From assembly GCA_032191485.1 (NCBI GenBank), contig JAVDOI010000118.1, positions 114,501-178,500 of the forward strand: 64,000 nucleotides of DNA, in the 5' to 3' direction. The notes beneath the pieces were generated by a model. It worked only from the letters and a program-made list of their open reading frames with translations, did no database searches and had not been told where the DNA came from. The DNA comes from Leptoclinus maculatus. Its lineage: Eukaryota; Chordata; Actinopteri; Perciformes; Stichaeidae. Every line of letters starts with the position of its first letter. The stretch's first letter is position 1. Shown here in pieces: positions 15,601-27,933 of the stretch. The position numbers and the translations under genes were made by a program.

Positions 15601-18600
15601 GAGCCGAGTTTCAGAAAAAGAAACGGCTTCTATCACCTCCAAATCGATTTTAAGGACGTTTTCATTTGAAAAGTTGACCCAGGCTGCAATACATTATTTT
15701 CCCCACAGGAGGGGCACTGACTGAAGTGAGCAAAAACTTGGAAAAATGATAAAAGGGGTTAAAACGCTTAAAATGAATGAAATAACTAACCAGGAAAATT
15801 CAAGACCACCTCCCCGTGATGCATGTGCAGTGGCTGGATACAATTCATCCGGCAAGTACCGGTAAAAAATACAAACACCTCGCAAAACACATATTAAATT
15901 CACAAAAAATGGTCAAAATGGTTAAAATGAAGAAAATAACCCCCACCTACACTCAAGACCACCTACGCGGGAAATGTGTGAAGTCCCAGGCTAAAATTCA
16001 TCCGGGAAGAACCGTTAAGAAATGAAAACACCTCGCAAAAAACATATTAAAATCACAAAAAATGGTCAAAATGGTCAAAATTAATAAAAAAAACATACAG
16101 GTACACTCAGAAGGAATGGCCAGAGGTGTTTAGCCACTTTAAACCCGAACCTGATCCGATCTAGAGCCTCAAAAGCCGGTTTAGTGACCAAAACCAATAG
16201 GCTGGAGGAAATACTTCTACATTGAACTTTTGAAGCATTTTTCGACCGATTTTCCAGGGTTCTTTTCACCAGGGCCGTAGAGGCTCTCGGGAGGTATACT
16301 GGAGCCGAGTTTCAGAACAAAAAACGGCTTCTATCACCTCCAAATCGATTTTAAGGACGTTTTCATTTGAAAAGTTGACCCAGGCTGCAATACATTATTT
16401 TCCCCACAGGAGGGGCACTGACTGAAGTGAGCAAAAACTTGGAAAAATGATAAAAATGGTTAAAACGCGTAAAATGAATGAAATAACTAACCAGGAAAAT
16501 TCAAGACCACCTCCCCGTGATGCATGTGCAGTGGCAGGATACAATTCATCCGGCAAGTACCGCTAAAAAATACAAACACCTCGCAAAACACATATTAAAT
16601 TCACTATAAATGGTCAAAATGGTTAAAATGAAGAAAATAACCGCCCACCTACACTCAGGACCACCTACGCGGGAAAGGTGTGCAGTCCCAGGCTAAAATT
16701 CATCCGGGAAGTACCGTTAAGAAATGCAAACACCTCGCAAAAAACATATTAAAATCACTAAAAATCGTCAAAATGGTCAAAATTAATAAAAGAACCATAC
16801 AGGTACACTCAGAAGGAATGGCCAGAGGTGTTTAGCCACTTTAAACCCGAACCTGATCCGATCTTGAGCCTCAAAAGCCGGTTTAGTGACCAAAACCAAT
16901 AGGCTGGAGGAAATACTTCTACATTGAACTTTTGAAGCATTTTTCGACCGATTTTCCCGGGTTCTTTTCACCAGGGCCGTAGAGGCTCTCGGGAGGTATA
17001 CTGGAGCCGAGTTTCAGAAAAAAAAACGGCTTCTATCACCTCCAAATCGATTTTAAGGACGTTTTCATTTGAAAAGTTGACCCAGGCTGCAATACATTAT
17101 TTTCCCCACAGGAGGGGCACTGACTGAAGTGAGCAAAAACTTGGAAAAATGATAAACGGGGTTAAAACGCTTAAAATGAATGAAATAACTAATCAGGAAA
17201 ATTCAAGACCACCTCCCCGTGATGCATGTGCAGTGGCAGGATACAATTCATCAGGCAAGTACCGGTAAAAAATACAAACATCTCGCAAAACACATATTAA
17301 ATTCACTATAAATAATCAAAATGGTTAAAATGACGAAAAGAACCCCCCACCTACACTCAGGACCACCTACGCGGGAAAGGTGTGCAGTCCCAGGCTAAAA
17401 TTCATCCGGGAAGTACCGTTAAGAAATGCAAACACCTCGCAAAAAACATATTAAAATCACAAAAAATGGTCAAAATGGTCAAAATTAATAAAAGAACCAT
17501 ACAGGTACACTCAGAAGGAATGGCCAGAGATGGTTAGCCACTTTAAACCCGAACCTGATCCGATCTAGAGCCTCAAAAGCCGGTTTTGTGACCAAAACCA
17601 ATAGGCTGGAGGAAATACTTCTACATTGAACTTTTGAAGCATTTTTCGACCGATTTTCCCGGGTTCTTTTCACCAGGGCCGTAGAGGCTCTCGGGAGGTA
17701 TACTGGAGCCGAGTTTCAGAAAAAGAAACGGCTTCTATCACCTCCAAATCGATTTTAAGGACGTTTTCATTTGAAAAGTTGACCCAGGCTGCAATACATT
17801 ATTTTCCCCACAAGAGGGGCACTGACTGAAGTGAGCAAAAACTTGGAAAAATGATAAAAATGGTTAAAACGCTTAAAATGAATGAAATAACTAACCAGGA
17901 AAATTCAAAACCACCTCCCCGTGATGCATGTGCAGTGGCTGGATACAATTCATCCGGCAAGTACCAGTAAAAAATACAAACACCTCGCAAAACACATATT
18001 AAATTCACTATAAATGGTCAAAAAGGTTAAAATGAAGAAAATAACCCCCAACCTACACTCAAGACCACCTACGCGGGAAAGGTGTGCAGTCCCAGGCTAA
18101 AATTCATCCGGGAAGTACCGTTAAGAAATGCAAACACCTCGCAAAAAACATATTAAAATCACAAAAAATGGTCAAAATGGTCAAAATTAATAAAAGAACC
18201 ATACAGGTACACTCAGAAGGAATGGCCAGAGATGGTTAGCCACTTTAAACCCGAACCTGATCCGATCTAGAGCCTCAAAAGCCGGTTTAGTGACCAAAAC
18301 CAATAGGCTGGAGGAAATACTTCTACATTGAACTTTTGAAGCATTTTTCGACCGATTTTCCAGGGTTCTTTTCACCAGGGCCGTAGAGGCTCTCGGGAGG
18401 TATACTGGAGCCGAGTTTCAGAAAAAAAAACGGCTTCTATCACCTCCAAATCGATTTTAAGGACGTTTTCATTTGAAAAGTTGACCCAGGCTGCAATACA
18501 TTATTTTCCCCACAGGAGGGGCACTGACTGAAGTGAGCAAAAACTTGGAAAAATGATAAACGGGGTTAAAACGCTTAAAATGAATGAAATAACTAATCAG

Positions 18601-19803
18601 GAAAATTCAAGACCACCTCCCCGTGATGCATGTGCAGTGGCAGGATACAATTCATCAGGCAAGTACCGGTAAAAAATACAAACACCTCGCAAAACACATA
18701 TTAAATTCACTATAAATAATCAAAATGGTTAAAATGACGAAAATAACCCCCCACCTACACTCAGGACCACCTACGCGGGAAAGGTGTGCAGTCCCAGGCT
18801 AAAATTCATCCGGGAAGTACCGTTAAGAAATGCAAACACCTCGCAAAAAACATTTTAAAATCACAAAAAATGGTCAAAATGGTCAAAATTAATAAAAGAA
18901 CCATACAGGTACACTCAGAAGGAATGGCCAGAGATGGTTAGCCACTTTAAACCCGAACCTGATCCGATCTAGAGCCTCAAAAGCCGGTTTAGTGACCAAA
19001 ACCAATAGGCTGGAGGAAATACTTCTACATTGAACTTTTGAAGCATTTTTCGACCGATTTTCCAGGGTTCTTTTCACCAGGGCCGTAGAGGCTCTCGGGA
19101 GGTATACTGGAGCCGAGTTTCAGAAAAAGAAACGGCTTCTATCACCTCCAAATCGATTTTAAGGACGTTTTCATTTGAAAAGTTGACCCAGGCTGCAATA
19201 CATTATTTTCCCCACAAGAGGGGCACTGACTGAAGTGAGCAAAAACTTGGAAAAATGATAAAAATGGTTAAAACGCTTAAAATGAATGAAATAACTAACC
19301 AGGAAAATTCAAAACCACCTCCCCGTGATGCATGTGCAGTGGCTGGATACAATTCATCCGGCAAGTACCAGTAAAAAATACAAACACCTCGCAAAACACA
19401 TATTAAATTCACTATAAATGGTCAAAAAGGTTAAAATGAAGAAAATAACCCCCAACCTACACTCAAGACCACCTACGCGGGAAAGGTGTGCAGTCCCAGG
19501 CTAAAATTCATCCGGGAAGTACCGTTAAGAAATGCAAACACCTCGCAAAAAACATATTAAAATCACAAAAAATGGTCAAAATGGTCAAAATTAATAAAAG
19601 AACCATACAGGTACACTCAGAAGGAATGGCCAGAGGTGTTTAGCCACTTTAAACCCGAACCTGATCCGATCTAGAGCCTCAAAAGCCGGTTTAGTGACCA
19701 AAACCAATAGGCTGGAGGAAATACTTCTACATTGAACTTTTGAAGCATTTTTCGACCGATTTTCCCGGGTTCTTTTCACCAGGGCCGTAGAGGCTCTCGG
19801 GAG

Positions 19804-20345
19804 GTATACTGGAGCCGAGTTTCAGAAAAAAAAACGGCTTCTATCACCTCCAAATCGATTTTAAGGACGTTTTCATTTGAAAAGTTGACCCAGGCTGCAA
19901 TACATTATTTTCCCCACAGGAGGGGCACTGACTGAAGTGAGCAAAAACTTGGAAAAATGATAAACGGGGTTAAAACGCTTAAAATGAATGAAATAACTAA
20001 TCAGGAAAATTCAAGACCACCTCCCCGTGATGCATGTGCAGTGGCAGGATACAATTCATCAGGCAAGTACCGGTAAAAAATACAAACACCTCGCAAAACA
20101 CATATTAAAATCACAAAAAATGGTCAAAATGGTCAAAATTTATAAAAAAACCATACAGGTACACTCAGAAGGAATGGCCAGAGGAGTTTAGCCACTTTAA
20201 ACCCGAACCTGATCCGATCTAGAGCCTCAAAAGCCGGTTTAGTGACCAAAACCAATAGGCTGGAGGAAATACTTCTACATTGAACTTTTGAAGCATTTTT
20301 CGACCGATTTTCCAGGGTTCTTTTCACCAGGGCCGTAGAGGCTCT
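19804..20345. repeat. Shortened satellite monomer at the array edge (542 bp)
   Basis: The spacing between equivalent positions here is 542 instead of 702 bp. The sequence passes directly from the first subrepeat (ending cacatattaaaa near 20110) into the third, so exactly one subrepeat of about 160 bp is missing. Recombination between the internal subrepeats explains this. It is the next-to-last monomer of the array. Confidence 0.85.
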
Positions 20346-20754
20346 CGGGAGGTATACTGGAGCCGAGTTTCAGAAAAAGAAACGGCTTCTATCACCTCCA
20401 AATCGATTTTAAGGACGTTTTCATTTGAAAAGTTGACCCAGGCTGCAATACATTATTTTCCCCACAAGAGGGGCACTGACTGAAGTGAGCAAAAACTTGG
20501 AAAAATGATAAAAATGGTTAAAACGCTTAAAATGAATGAAATAACTAACCAGGAAAATTCAAAACCACCTCCCCGTGATGCATGTGCAGTGGCTGGATAC
20601 AATTCATCCGGCAAGTACCGCTAAAAAATACAAACACCTCGCAAAACACATATTAAATTGATATGATGCCAATGCCTCAACTCAATGAACAGCTGATGTG
20701 AACAACAGAGTGGACTCTAACTGGTATTAAACGTTGTTTGAAGGGAGACTTTAC

Positions 20755-23008
20755 CTGGTAAAAGTGCTTCTTCGGGTATCTGGTGCAGTTGAGCCTCCCA
20801 CCCTCACAGGTGCTGAAACAAAGAGGAACAACAACATCATTATGCTTCTGTCCCTTCTTTCTGGCTGTTTCTCTGTTAAATATAACTGTGGTGAACATGC
20901 ATGTGTAGCATGTCTCCATTATTCTGACCAGTTGTTACATCCATCCGGGGCTTCGGTGGTCTCCCCTGGTTGCAGCCTGTGTCCGGTGCTGAGGTCCATG
21001 CAGGGACAGTCTTCTCTCTCTACACAGGCTGTCCCGTTAGCAGACAGGACCTTCCCCCCTGTACAGTAGCACCCGGGCTCACATTGCCACTCGCAGTGCT
21101 GAGGGACAGGAAGGAAAATCACCACCAGAGTCTGCCCCCTGACAGGTGGTCGATGCATACCACAGCCTTCCTCATCTGACCCGTCCAAACAGTCCCGTCT
21201 GCCGTCACACACCTGTGCCGAGTCAATACAGCCAAAAGACCGGCACGCAAACTGGCCCTCCACGCAAAGCACTCTGGGTAGGCCGCCATTGTACGGAGTT
21301 GTAGCGGCCCACAGGGCTGTGAATGAAAATGAAACAGTGGTTACAGCATATGTTTATTTTGTATAAAGTGTTGTAGGAGAACCAGCAAGGCTGTCTCGCC
21401 TTTTGTGGTTTGCAACCCAGGTTTTCCAGAATGTCGGGTTGTGGTGAGATGCAGCCCAGGTTGACCTGTGGTGACCCCTGGGTAGATGGATGTTTGAAAT
21501 CATTAACTGTGACTTGCAAACAGACACACACAAAAAGGGGGGGGGGGGGGAACTTTGGTAAAAAGCCAACGACAATGAGCAGAAAGTAGATTTGATCAAC
21601 AGCACATTTGACCTGTACTTGAGGTTGTCGTCTTCTGGAGTCCAGTTTGACCTGTGACCCCTGGGGTAGCCACGCCAGGAAGGCCACCTTGGGACCTGGT
21701 GGTGTAGAGGCCTGGGGCGCCAGGGACATAAATAAAGACAGACACGGATAAAAGAAGATGGAACACAAGGAAGACCAGGAAGGTGCTGTAGATATCTTCA
21801 CTCAATTGTCAAATAAACTGTCAAATGTAAATTGTTTTGAATCATTTAATCATGTAAGGAGACTAAAAGGACACAAAAGAAGAGAAACAAATATGTACAT
21901 GACCGACTATGGCTCAGGCCTCACCACAGTTGATCTCGTCAGAGTGGTCCTTGCAGTCCGCTCGACCGTCACAAAGCACAGAGACGGGGACGCACTCTCC
22001 ACTGTGCAGGCATGCAAACAGGCCTGGCTCACAGCGCGGTACGGTCACTGTCCCACCACCAGAGGGAGACGTGGTCACGCTGCTGGGGGTCACCAGCTCA
22101 TCTGGGAGAGCAGGAGGAAAGGTTGCTTCATTAATAACACTGTTGTGAAGACGACTCACTAGATCTGTAAAGCAAAGATCAGCTAGTACACAAGAGGAAT
22201 TAGGTCCTGAGGATTATGATTCCTCACCTCCTCTGCAGCCGAGGATCTCCACACGCAGGTAGAAGGTGGGTCTGAACTCCACAGAGATGACGCGCAGGTA
22301 GCGAGCTCTGACCAGCCGACCGAGCCAGCGGGTCACTGGGTTCCTGCCCGCCATGCGCACCTCAAACACCTTCACACAACCGACAGGGCAATTCCACATG
22401 AGCACATCTAATGTCCAGAAGAATGCATCAGATTTGTCTTTTTCTCCCCATGTATGAACACATTCATATGTAAATACAGAAAACATTTGATGTTAAATAA
22501 GACACTAAATGTCCACATTAGTACAAATACCTTAGCTGGGCCTCCAGGGTTCCCATCCTCAGTATAGTCTGTGAAGAGGCTGCTGTGCAGGGCGAAGGCC
22601 AGGCGGTATTTAGTGAGGTAGCCCCACATGCGTTCACTGACCTGGGTCACCACCCCTGATACCCATGTGGGCTCCAGGAAGTCCACCTGGAAAAAGGGCT
22701 GGGGATCTGCAGGTAAGGGGCTCCATCCAGGCTCCATAACCTGACTGCACAGAGGATGATGTGGTTTGTTGTTTTTTTCTGAATGCTTTATATTTTAGAC
22801 TTTTAAGTGCATGCAAAAAAACACGTGGAATGTTCCTGCTAGTGTACACTTAAGGGACGACTACCAATCAAAGGTTAGATCGCTCACACGTTAGGGACGA
22901 TGTTTAGTCGTCCAGCATCAGCAGGGTTGTTCTCGCGGTGCGAGGACGACGTCAGCTGACCGTATCGAATCCTCCCATCCTCCAGTCCAAGGGGAGAGGA
23001 GCAGATGG
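20755..23008 (-). CDS. sspo: SCO-spondin-like gene fragment: F5/8C, LDLa x2, TIL exons
   Basis: Seven exons are readable on the minus strand: 23008-22890, 22740-22531, 22369-22228, 22164-21925, 21316-21161, 21098-20929 and 20812-20755. The first three encode a coagulation factor 5/8 type C (discoidin) domain (SPLGLEDGRI, FFQVDFLEPTWVSGVVTQ, YLRVISVEFRPTFYLRVEIL, GC). The next two each encode an LDL-receptor class A repeat with the CDGRxDCxDxSDE core. The sixth carries a TIL-like cysteine-rich stretch (CEWQCEPGCYCTGGKV), and the last gives CTCEGGRLNC. This domain set is known from SCO-spondin, a giant secreted glycoprotein of the subcommissural organ and Reissner fibre. No stop codon lies inside these exons. 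Only a small part of the full gene is present: upstream exons are absent and a satellite replaces the rest downstream. Phases agree except between the second LDLa and the TIL exon. It may be a pseudogene fragment or a gene broken by rearrangement or assembly. Confidence 0.78.
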
Positions 23009-23079
23009 CTGCAGAATATGATACACATGTTAACACCATCCAACAGAGTCTGGCAAACTGAACACTTCAAACACATTAA

Positions 23080-24340
23080 TCCTATTCTGTTCAATCAAAA
23101 CCTGCTTAACGCTACTCTGCCTGGTCTGCATTTGAGTCCTCCACCATGCCCCGTGACAGTACCACGTAATAGTGAAGGGGTTGACATTCATCAGCTGCAG
23201 TGTTTTCAGGAGAACATGAGGCTGTAGGGTGTTAAAGGCTGAACTGAAATCTACAAACAGTCTAGCATAGGCCCTCGGATTCTCCAGGTGTTTAGTCACT
23301 AGATGCACTATACTGTTGGTTGCATCATCAGTGCCTCTCTGCTGTGTGTATGCAAACTGGTAGGGATCTAGCTGTGGGCCTACATCCAGCCGTAGTTTGC
23401 TCACCATGAGCTTCTCCATACACTTCATCACAACAGAGGTTGGAGCAATAGGTCTAAAATCATTATTCTCCTGTGGACAGGGTTTCTTAGGGACGGGTGT
23501 GATGATTGCCTTTTTCCATCGTGTTGGTACAGTGTGAGAATCTAGGGACCTCTGGAAAATGGGGCACCAGGCAGGTGTCAATTCATCTGCACATGTTTTT
23601 AATAGAAAAGCAGAGATACCATCTGGACCTGTGGCCTTGTTGACATTGATTTGCTTAAGGACCTTGTTGACGGATTCATGGTCAATCTCTAGCCTGTCAA
23701 CATCATCAATAGCAATACTATCAAGCACCATGTCACACTCAGCTGAGAAGTCATAATTGTCAAACCGCTTGTAAAAAGCATTCAGCTCATTTGCTTTAGC
23801 CAGTTCATCTACAGCATATAAGGATTTTTTTGTGGGTTTCATGTTGGTGGCTGTTTTCATGGAGTTCATAGTTTTTTAGAGTTCATAGCCTGGAGGTTTT
23901 CCTCTATTGCCTCCCTATGGTGTTCCCGAGCTTCTTTCAGCCTCTGGTTCAACTCCTTTTGTACAGTTTTTAGTTGTAGGTGGTCGTTGGTCTTAAATGC
24001 CTGCTTGTTTCTGTTAATACAGTCCTTCACCTCCTTTGTGATGTAAGGTTTGTTGTTAGGGTAGACTTTTATTGTCCTTTTTGGAATCAGTGTCAACACA
24101 AAATGTTATGTAACTTGTGGTAACTTCTGTGGCATTGTCCAGGTTTGGCTCTCCAGAGAAGGTGTCCCAGTCTGTACATAGAAAGCAACCTTTCAGTGTT
24201 TCTATGCTGTCATCTGTCCATGCATTGATAGATGTTGTTTTGAAAGACACCCCACCGAACCCTCCCCGCTTGTCCCCTGAAGTCCAGATCTTCACAAGAA
24301 TGATGATCACCATCTGACTTTCTTTACGCTGCATATAAAC
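23080..24340 (-). mobile_element. CR1/L2-like LINE fragment (endonuclease end and partial RT)
   Basis: Minus-strand frames read first as the C-terminal part of an endonuclease-linker region (24340-24060), then a basic linker (24099-23869), then a reverse transcriptase N-terminal half (23869-23030) with NKATGPDGISAFLLK, NDFRPIAPTSVVMKCMEKL, QFAYTQQRGTDDA and RLFVDFSSAFNTLQP. These blocks are typical of CR1/L2-superfamily LINEs abundant in fish. The frame shifts near 24080 and stops at about 23868. The part with the YADD catalytic box is absent. It is a dead, truncated copy lying between the SCO-spondin and WDFY3 exon groups and in the same orientation. Confidence 0.8.
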
Positions 24341-24593
24341 CAGTGTAACTTGATACATATGACAATACTGGTCTGTTATTGTGGTGACATGATGCTTTAT
24401 GAGAGCTTTGTAATCTTCTCTCTAGGGCAGTACCAAATGTAAAGAAAAATCCTTGAACAAAGCTAAAAGAATTCAGTCTTTTTCTATTAAATTAACTTGT
24501 TTTGATTCATTTAGTTTCAATACATTTGGACTTCATTAGACTGCTGAAATGGAGCAGCAGTCCAACCGCCGTGTTTCTGTTTGTATTCAGTAC

Positions 24594-25930
24594 CTTTGGT
24601 AAACTTTGTTGCGGACGCCTTTCTGGAAGGCCAACAAGTAGTTCCTCCCATCTGCTGAGAAGACTTCCACCGCCATGGGCTGAAAGACGATGACATACAC
24701 GACATTTAATGATCAAAAAACAAGGTGGTGAGTTAAGCACTAAGAAAAGCAAGAGGTAACTTTGGTATCTTTCAACCTGGACTCTACTTTGAATGTTTTT
24801 GTGTCTAAGTGACTAATGAGAACAACACATTTGTTTAGCTGCTGCCGTCTGCAGCGTTCTCCCTCAATACCGGACCAATGTCAGTAACTGTTGTATACCT
24901 TTTAGTCACTAAGACACAAAAACATGGGAAAATAGTGTCCATGTTGAAAAATGACCATGAAAGCTACTCAATATAAATGTCTTGTGAATGTCTAACTCAA
25001 AGATGTGTATTGTGTGTATTGGTTCTATATGTGCATGCTGACCTGCAGCAGGTAGCGTCTCTTGTGCACTTCCTTGATGTCCTCGTAGGCGAAGATGCTG
25101 CAGGTTCTCTTCAGCTGACTCTGTCCTTGTCTCGCTCCTCTGGGGATGATGGCCTCATGCAAACTGGACACGGACGACAGAGAGCGAGGACTTTATCAAC
25201 TGTCGACTCAGTTCGACATTACGTTTCACCTAGAAAGCACTCGTGTCAACAAAAAGGGTTTATTTCCTCACACCATTGTAATCATAAGAAGTTTTATGTT
25301 TTCATCTGATGAATGACAATGAATTGATTATAAACATGTCCATCATTACTATTATTATGAATTGACTTATAAGCTCATTGAATCCTCATTTCAGGCCCCC
25401 GTAGACACCATGTTTAGACTCAGTTTAACACCTGAGGGTGACACAATATTATACACAATAATAACTTAAAGAAAGGTACTGTATGTAACACTGGAGACTG
25501 ATTTGAGCCCTGAGCCGTTCTAAAACTGGAGCAGTCCGGACTCGCTGACCTTCTCTCCCTCCTCCGGGAGGCGCAGCAGAGACGTGTTGTCCGTCCTCTG
25601 CTCCTCCTCGGGGCCTCCCGACTCCAGCAGCTGCTCCCGACTGTCCTCGTCCGCTGTGGACCGAGACCTCTTCAGAGGAGCCTTCACCAGGCCTGGAGAG
25701 CACAGCGGAGTGTTAGACACAGTACACCAAGAAGATAGAATACTAAACCAAGAACCTTTCTGAGTAAGAACAAAGTGTTCCCTGGTGTTGCGTCTGGACC
25801 TTTGACTCTTGCGATGGTGTCCTCTCCGTGCTCGGGCTCATGCTGTGTGGTCTCTCCCTTGGTGTTGTGCTCCACAGAGTGCTGGTACATGCCAGGGTTT
25901 CCAGACAGCAACCGCACGTAGTACTCCTTA
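24594..25930 (-). pseudogene. wdfy3: WDFY3 (ALFY)-like gene fragment, PH-BEACH region, one exon missing
   Basis: Four exons with splice signals read on the minus strand: 25930-25800 (SGNPGMYQHS to EHGEDTIARVK), 25692-25550 (GLVKAPLKRSRS to LPEEGEK), 25163-25043 (AIIPRGARQ, SQLKRTCSIFAYEDIKEVHK, RRYLLQ) and 24679-24594 (AVEVFSADGRNYLLAFQKG, VRNKVYQR). The sequence matches my recollection of the PH-like domain preceding BEACH in WDFY3, a large scaffold for autophagic clearance of aggregates. Between the second and third exons WDFY3 has another PH exon. No such exon is readable in the 386 bp between them, and the phases of the flanking exons do not fit (phase 0 end, then a start needing two extra bases). 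No BEACH, WD40 or FYVE exons follow; a LINE comes next. I therefore call it a fragmentary copy. WDFY4 is less likely. Confidence 0.72.
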
Positions 25931-26778
25931 CTGAATCATAATGAATCACAACCCCTAAATCATTATACGCATCTCCAGATTCATGCCATTATATAGTCTT
26001 ATTAATAATAATAATATTCAAGAAGGTTTGACTGTGTATGAAATGCAAATGACCAAATAAATGCATGAAAGCTACCCCATCATTTGTAGCTGTAACTAAG
26101 GGACATCATATTGACTTCAAAGCAGAACGATCTGGGATGATATGCAACCACTTCCATGCAAAAGACATAAGACATGTCACTTATGGTTAGTTTGATACAA
26201 GGATGTTCATTCTGATAATGTGAACTTCACATAATGCGAGATCCAATCCAACAGCCTCATCTGTAGCACCAGTAACTTGGTGTTCATGTAGAACACGTTC
26301 ACATGCAAATGCACATAAAACCAACGGAGACGTGCGTGTTTATTTAACGTTAACGTGATTCAAATGAAGCACCGGGTCCCGGTCATATCTTGTTGTTCTT
26401 TCGTTACGTGTCCGTAAAGTAACAGAGTATCTCTAGTTCACCTTAACTGGCCGCTGGTCAGCCTCTATATTCACTGACCTACAGTAGTAAGCGATAACTC
26501 ATTTTATTTGAATGCACGGTCGTGTTAACTTATGATACTTTTGGTCACAAAAACGCATCAAAGTCGGACATGAATTAACCGGTATGAACCGTTAACGGCT
26601 CCAGATTACAACACGTTAGCATGTTAGCATAACAAACTCATACAGAAGTCCGACTTCGACACAATAACACAAAAGAAACACAACTGACTTCATCTTCATA
26701 GCTTTCAAGTGAATGTCAGACAGCCCAGACTAATTATCATGACATTTGAATTCATTGTTATTCATCTTAATGACTTAC

Positions 26779-26860
26779 CGTTTCACGTAAGGCTGAGACC
26801 GACTGACTGACTAACACCGGAGAAAGTCTGTCATTCGCAAAACGGCGCCACAGCGCTGCT
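26779..26860 (-). other. Possible noncoding first exon with splice donor
   Basis: On the minus strand a GC-richer stretch with CpGs (ggcgccgttttgcgaatgac) ends in a good donor, AAACG|GTAAGTCA, at 26779/26778. The only ATG (GCGAATGACAG) opens a very short frame. The exon points toward the WDFY3-like exons about 850 bp downstream. Between them (25931-26778) I see no coding sequence. Whether it is spliced to those exons is unknown. Confidence 0.35.
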
Positions 26861-27640
26861 GGTGGCCAAAGATAGATTATACATTTATATATATATATAT
26901 ATTAAATGTATTTTATTTAACAGATGGCATTTCTCTCTCAATCGTGACCAAATGGTCAGCTGGAACATGCATCAAACTAAAACATGTTTGTCAAAAATAT
27001 GTAGAGCGATTCAAAAATATGAATAAATCGCCACACTTATTGCTTCAATCAGTTTCATGACATAATTAACATTCAAATAATAAACTCACTATAATGTGAC
27101 TGCCTAATATGAATGAAAGAATGAAATAAAATACCCTATTCATAAGCTGTGTTAACATTGCAGGCCACTAAAATACATATCACCTTCACATTATGTTACT
27201 ACACAACTAAGCTAGCTATTGTAAACATTAGCTAAAGTAGCAACGTTAGCTGTTGGAACTGTTGGTAATTACCCACAATTCCAAGGGGCAGCCTCAGTGG
27301 GCTTTCCATTAACGCAATACAAAAAAAAACAGTCCTGGAAAATTATTTTTTATTTGGTCATTCAACTGGTATGACAGGGAGACGAGGCTTCCTGGCTACA
27401 GTTTTATCATTATTACTGATAGGTCTGATCAAGTCTATATATATATATTTACTTAATCTCTCTCTCTCTCAATTTCGTTTCCAATACAGATTTGTTGTAT
27501 TAGAATAAGCAGAGACGGGTTGTGTAATGTTTACAATATAGCTGTAGAGCACTGAAAGATAAAATAACAATAACTAGTATAAATCAAATAAGAAATATAC
27601 TATATATAAGAGAAAATAATTAATATTTCTCTCTTTCTGT
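26861..27640. other. Intergenic AT-rich stretch
   Basis: I see no coding sequence. Short microsatellites occur: (TA)n at about 26886-26902, (TA)n near 27439-27448 and (TC)n near 27460-27471. The stretch lies between two divergent exon candidates. Confidence 0.6.
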
Positions 27641-27933
27641 CTTGGCCAATCACACGCACGCACTCACACGCGCACGCGTCACTGAAAGCCATGGAAACAG
27701 ACCCTATCAGAGGCCTCAGAACTTTCTGATCGCTCACTTTGCACTTGGACTTCAACACGAGCTGAACACTCTTGAGCTGAACACCTCTTGTGAATCCAAA
27801 CTGTGGAGAGCCGACTCTTTGAGTTTTTAACTTCTGGAGAAAAGCTACTTGTTACGAAACTTGTTGGAGAAACTACTAGATCGTGGACAACAGAAGAGCC
27901 TGAAGATAGAGCAGCACCTGCTGAGGGGAGTGG
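27640..27933 (+). other. Possible first exon of a plus-strand gene
   Basis: The segment ends in a strong donor, GAGTGG|GTAAGAC at 27933/27934, and starts near a CA/CG-rich stretch. It contains an upstream ATG (atggaaacagaccc) followed by an early stop, and repeated gagctgaacac motifs, so it looks like an untranslated exon. Its likely partner is the exon starting at 28970. The 27934-28969 interval shows nothing coding and would be the intron. No product is recognised. Confidence 0.4.

Larger units (their letters stand above)
1..20659. repeat. Satellite array, about 702-bp monomer, about 29 copies
   Basis: The same block recurs at a spacing of 702 bp (sometimes 700-703) from the first base to 20659, where homology stops abruptly after tattaaatt. 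The array runs off the left edge of the window. Each monomer has a block of about 300 bp without internal repetition, followed by two full AT-rich subrepeats of about 155-162 bp and a partial third one. Monomers fall into a few variant classes, for example aaaatggttaaaacgcg versus cggggttaaaacgct, and these classes recur in the same order in distant parts of the array. A 62-codon minus-strand frame is open in every monomer, but I regard it as a by-product of homogenisation. No CENP-B box was found. The role is unknown; pericentromeric or other heterochromatic satellite is an inference. Confidence 0.97.

Noticed and set aside
641..20327. A 62-residue minus-strand frame repeated in almost every satellite monomer, and 69-residue frames in some
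   Set aside because: They recur because the monomers are homogenised; no start context, domain or codon pattern supports translation.
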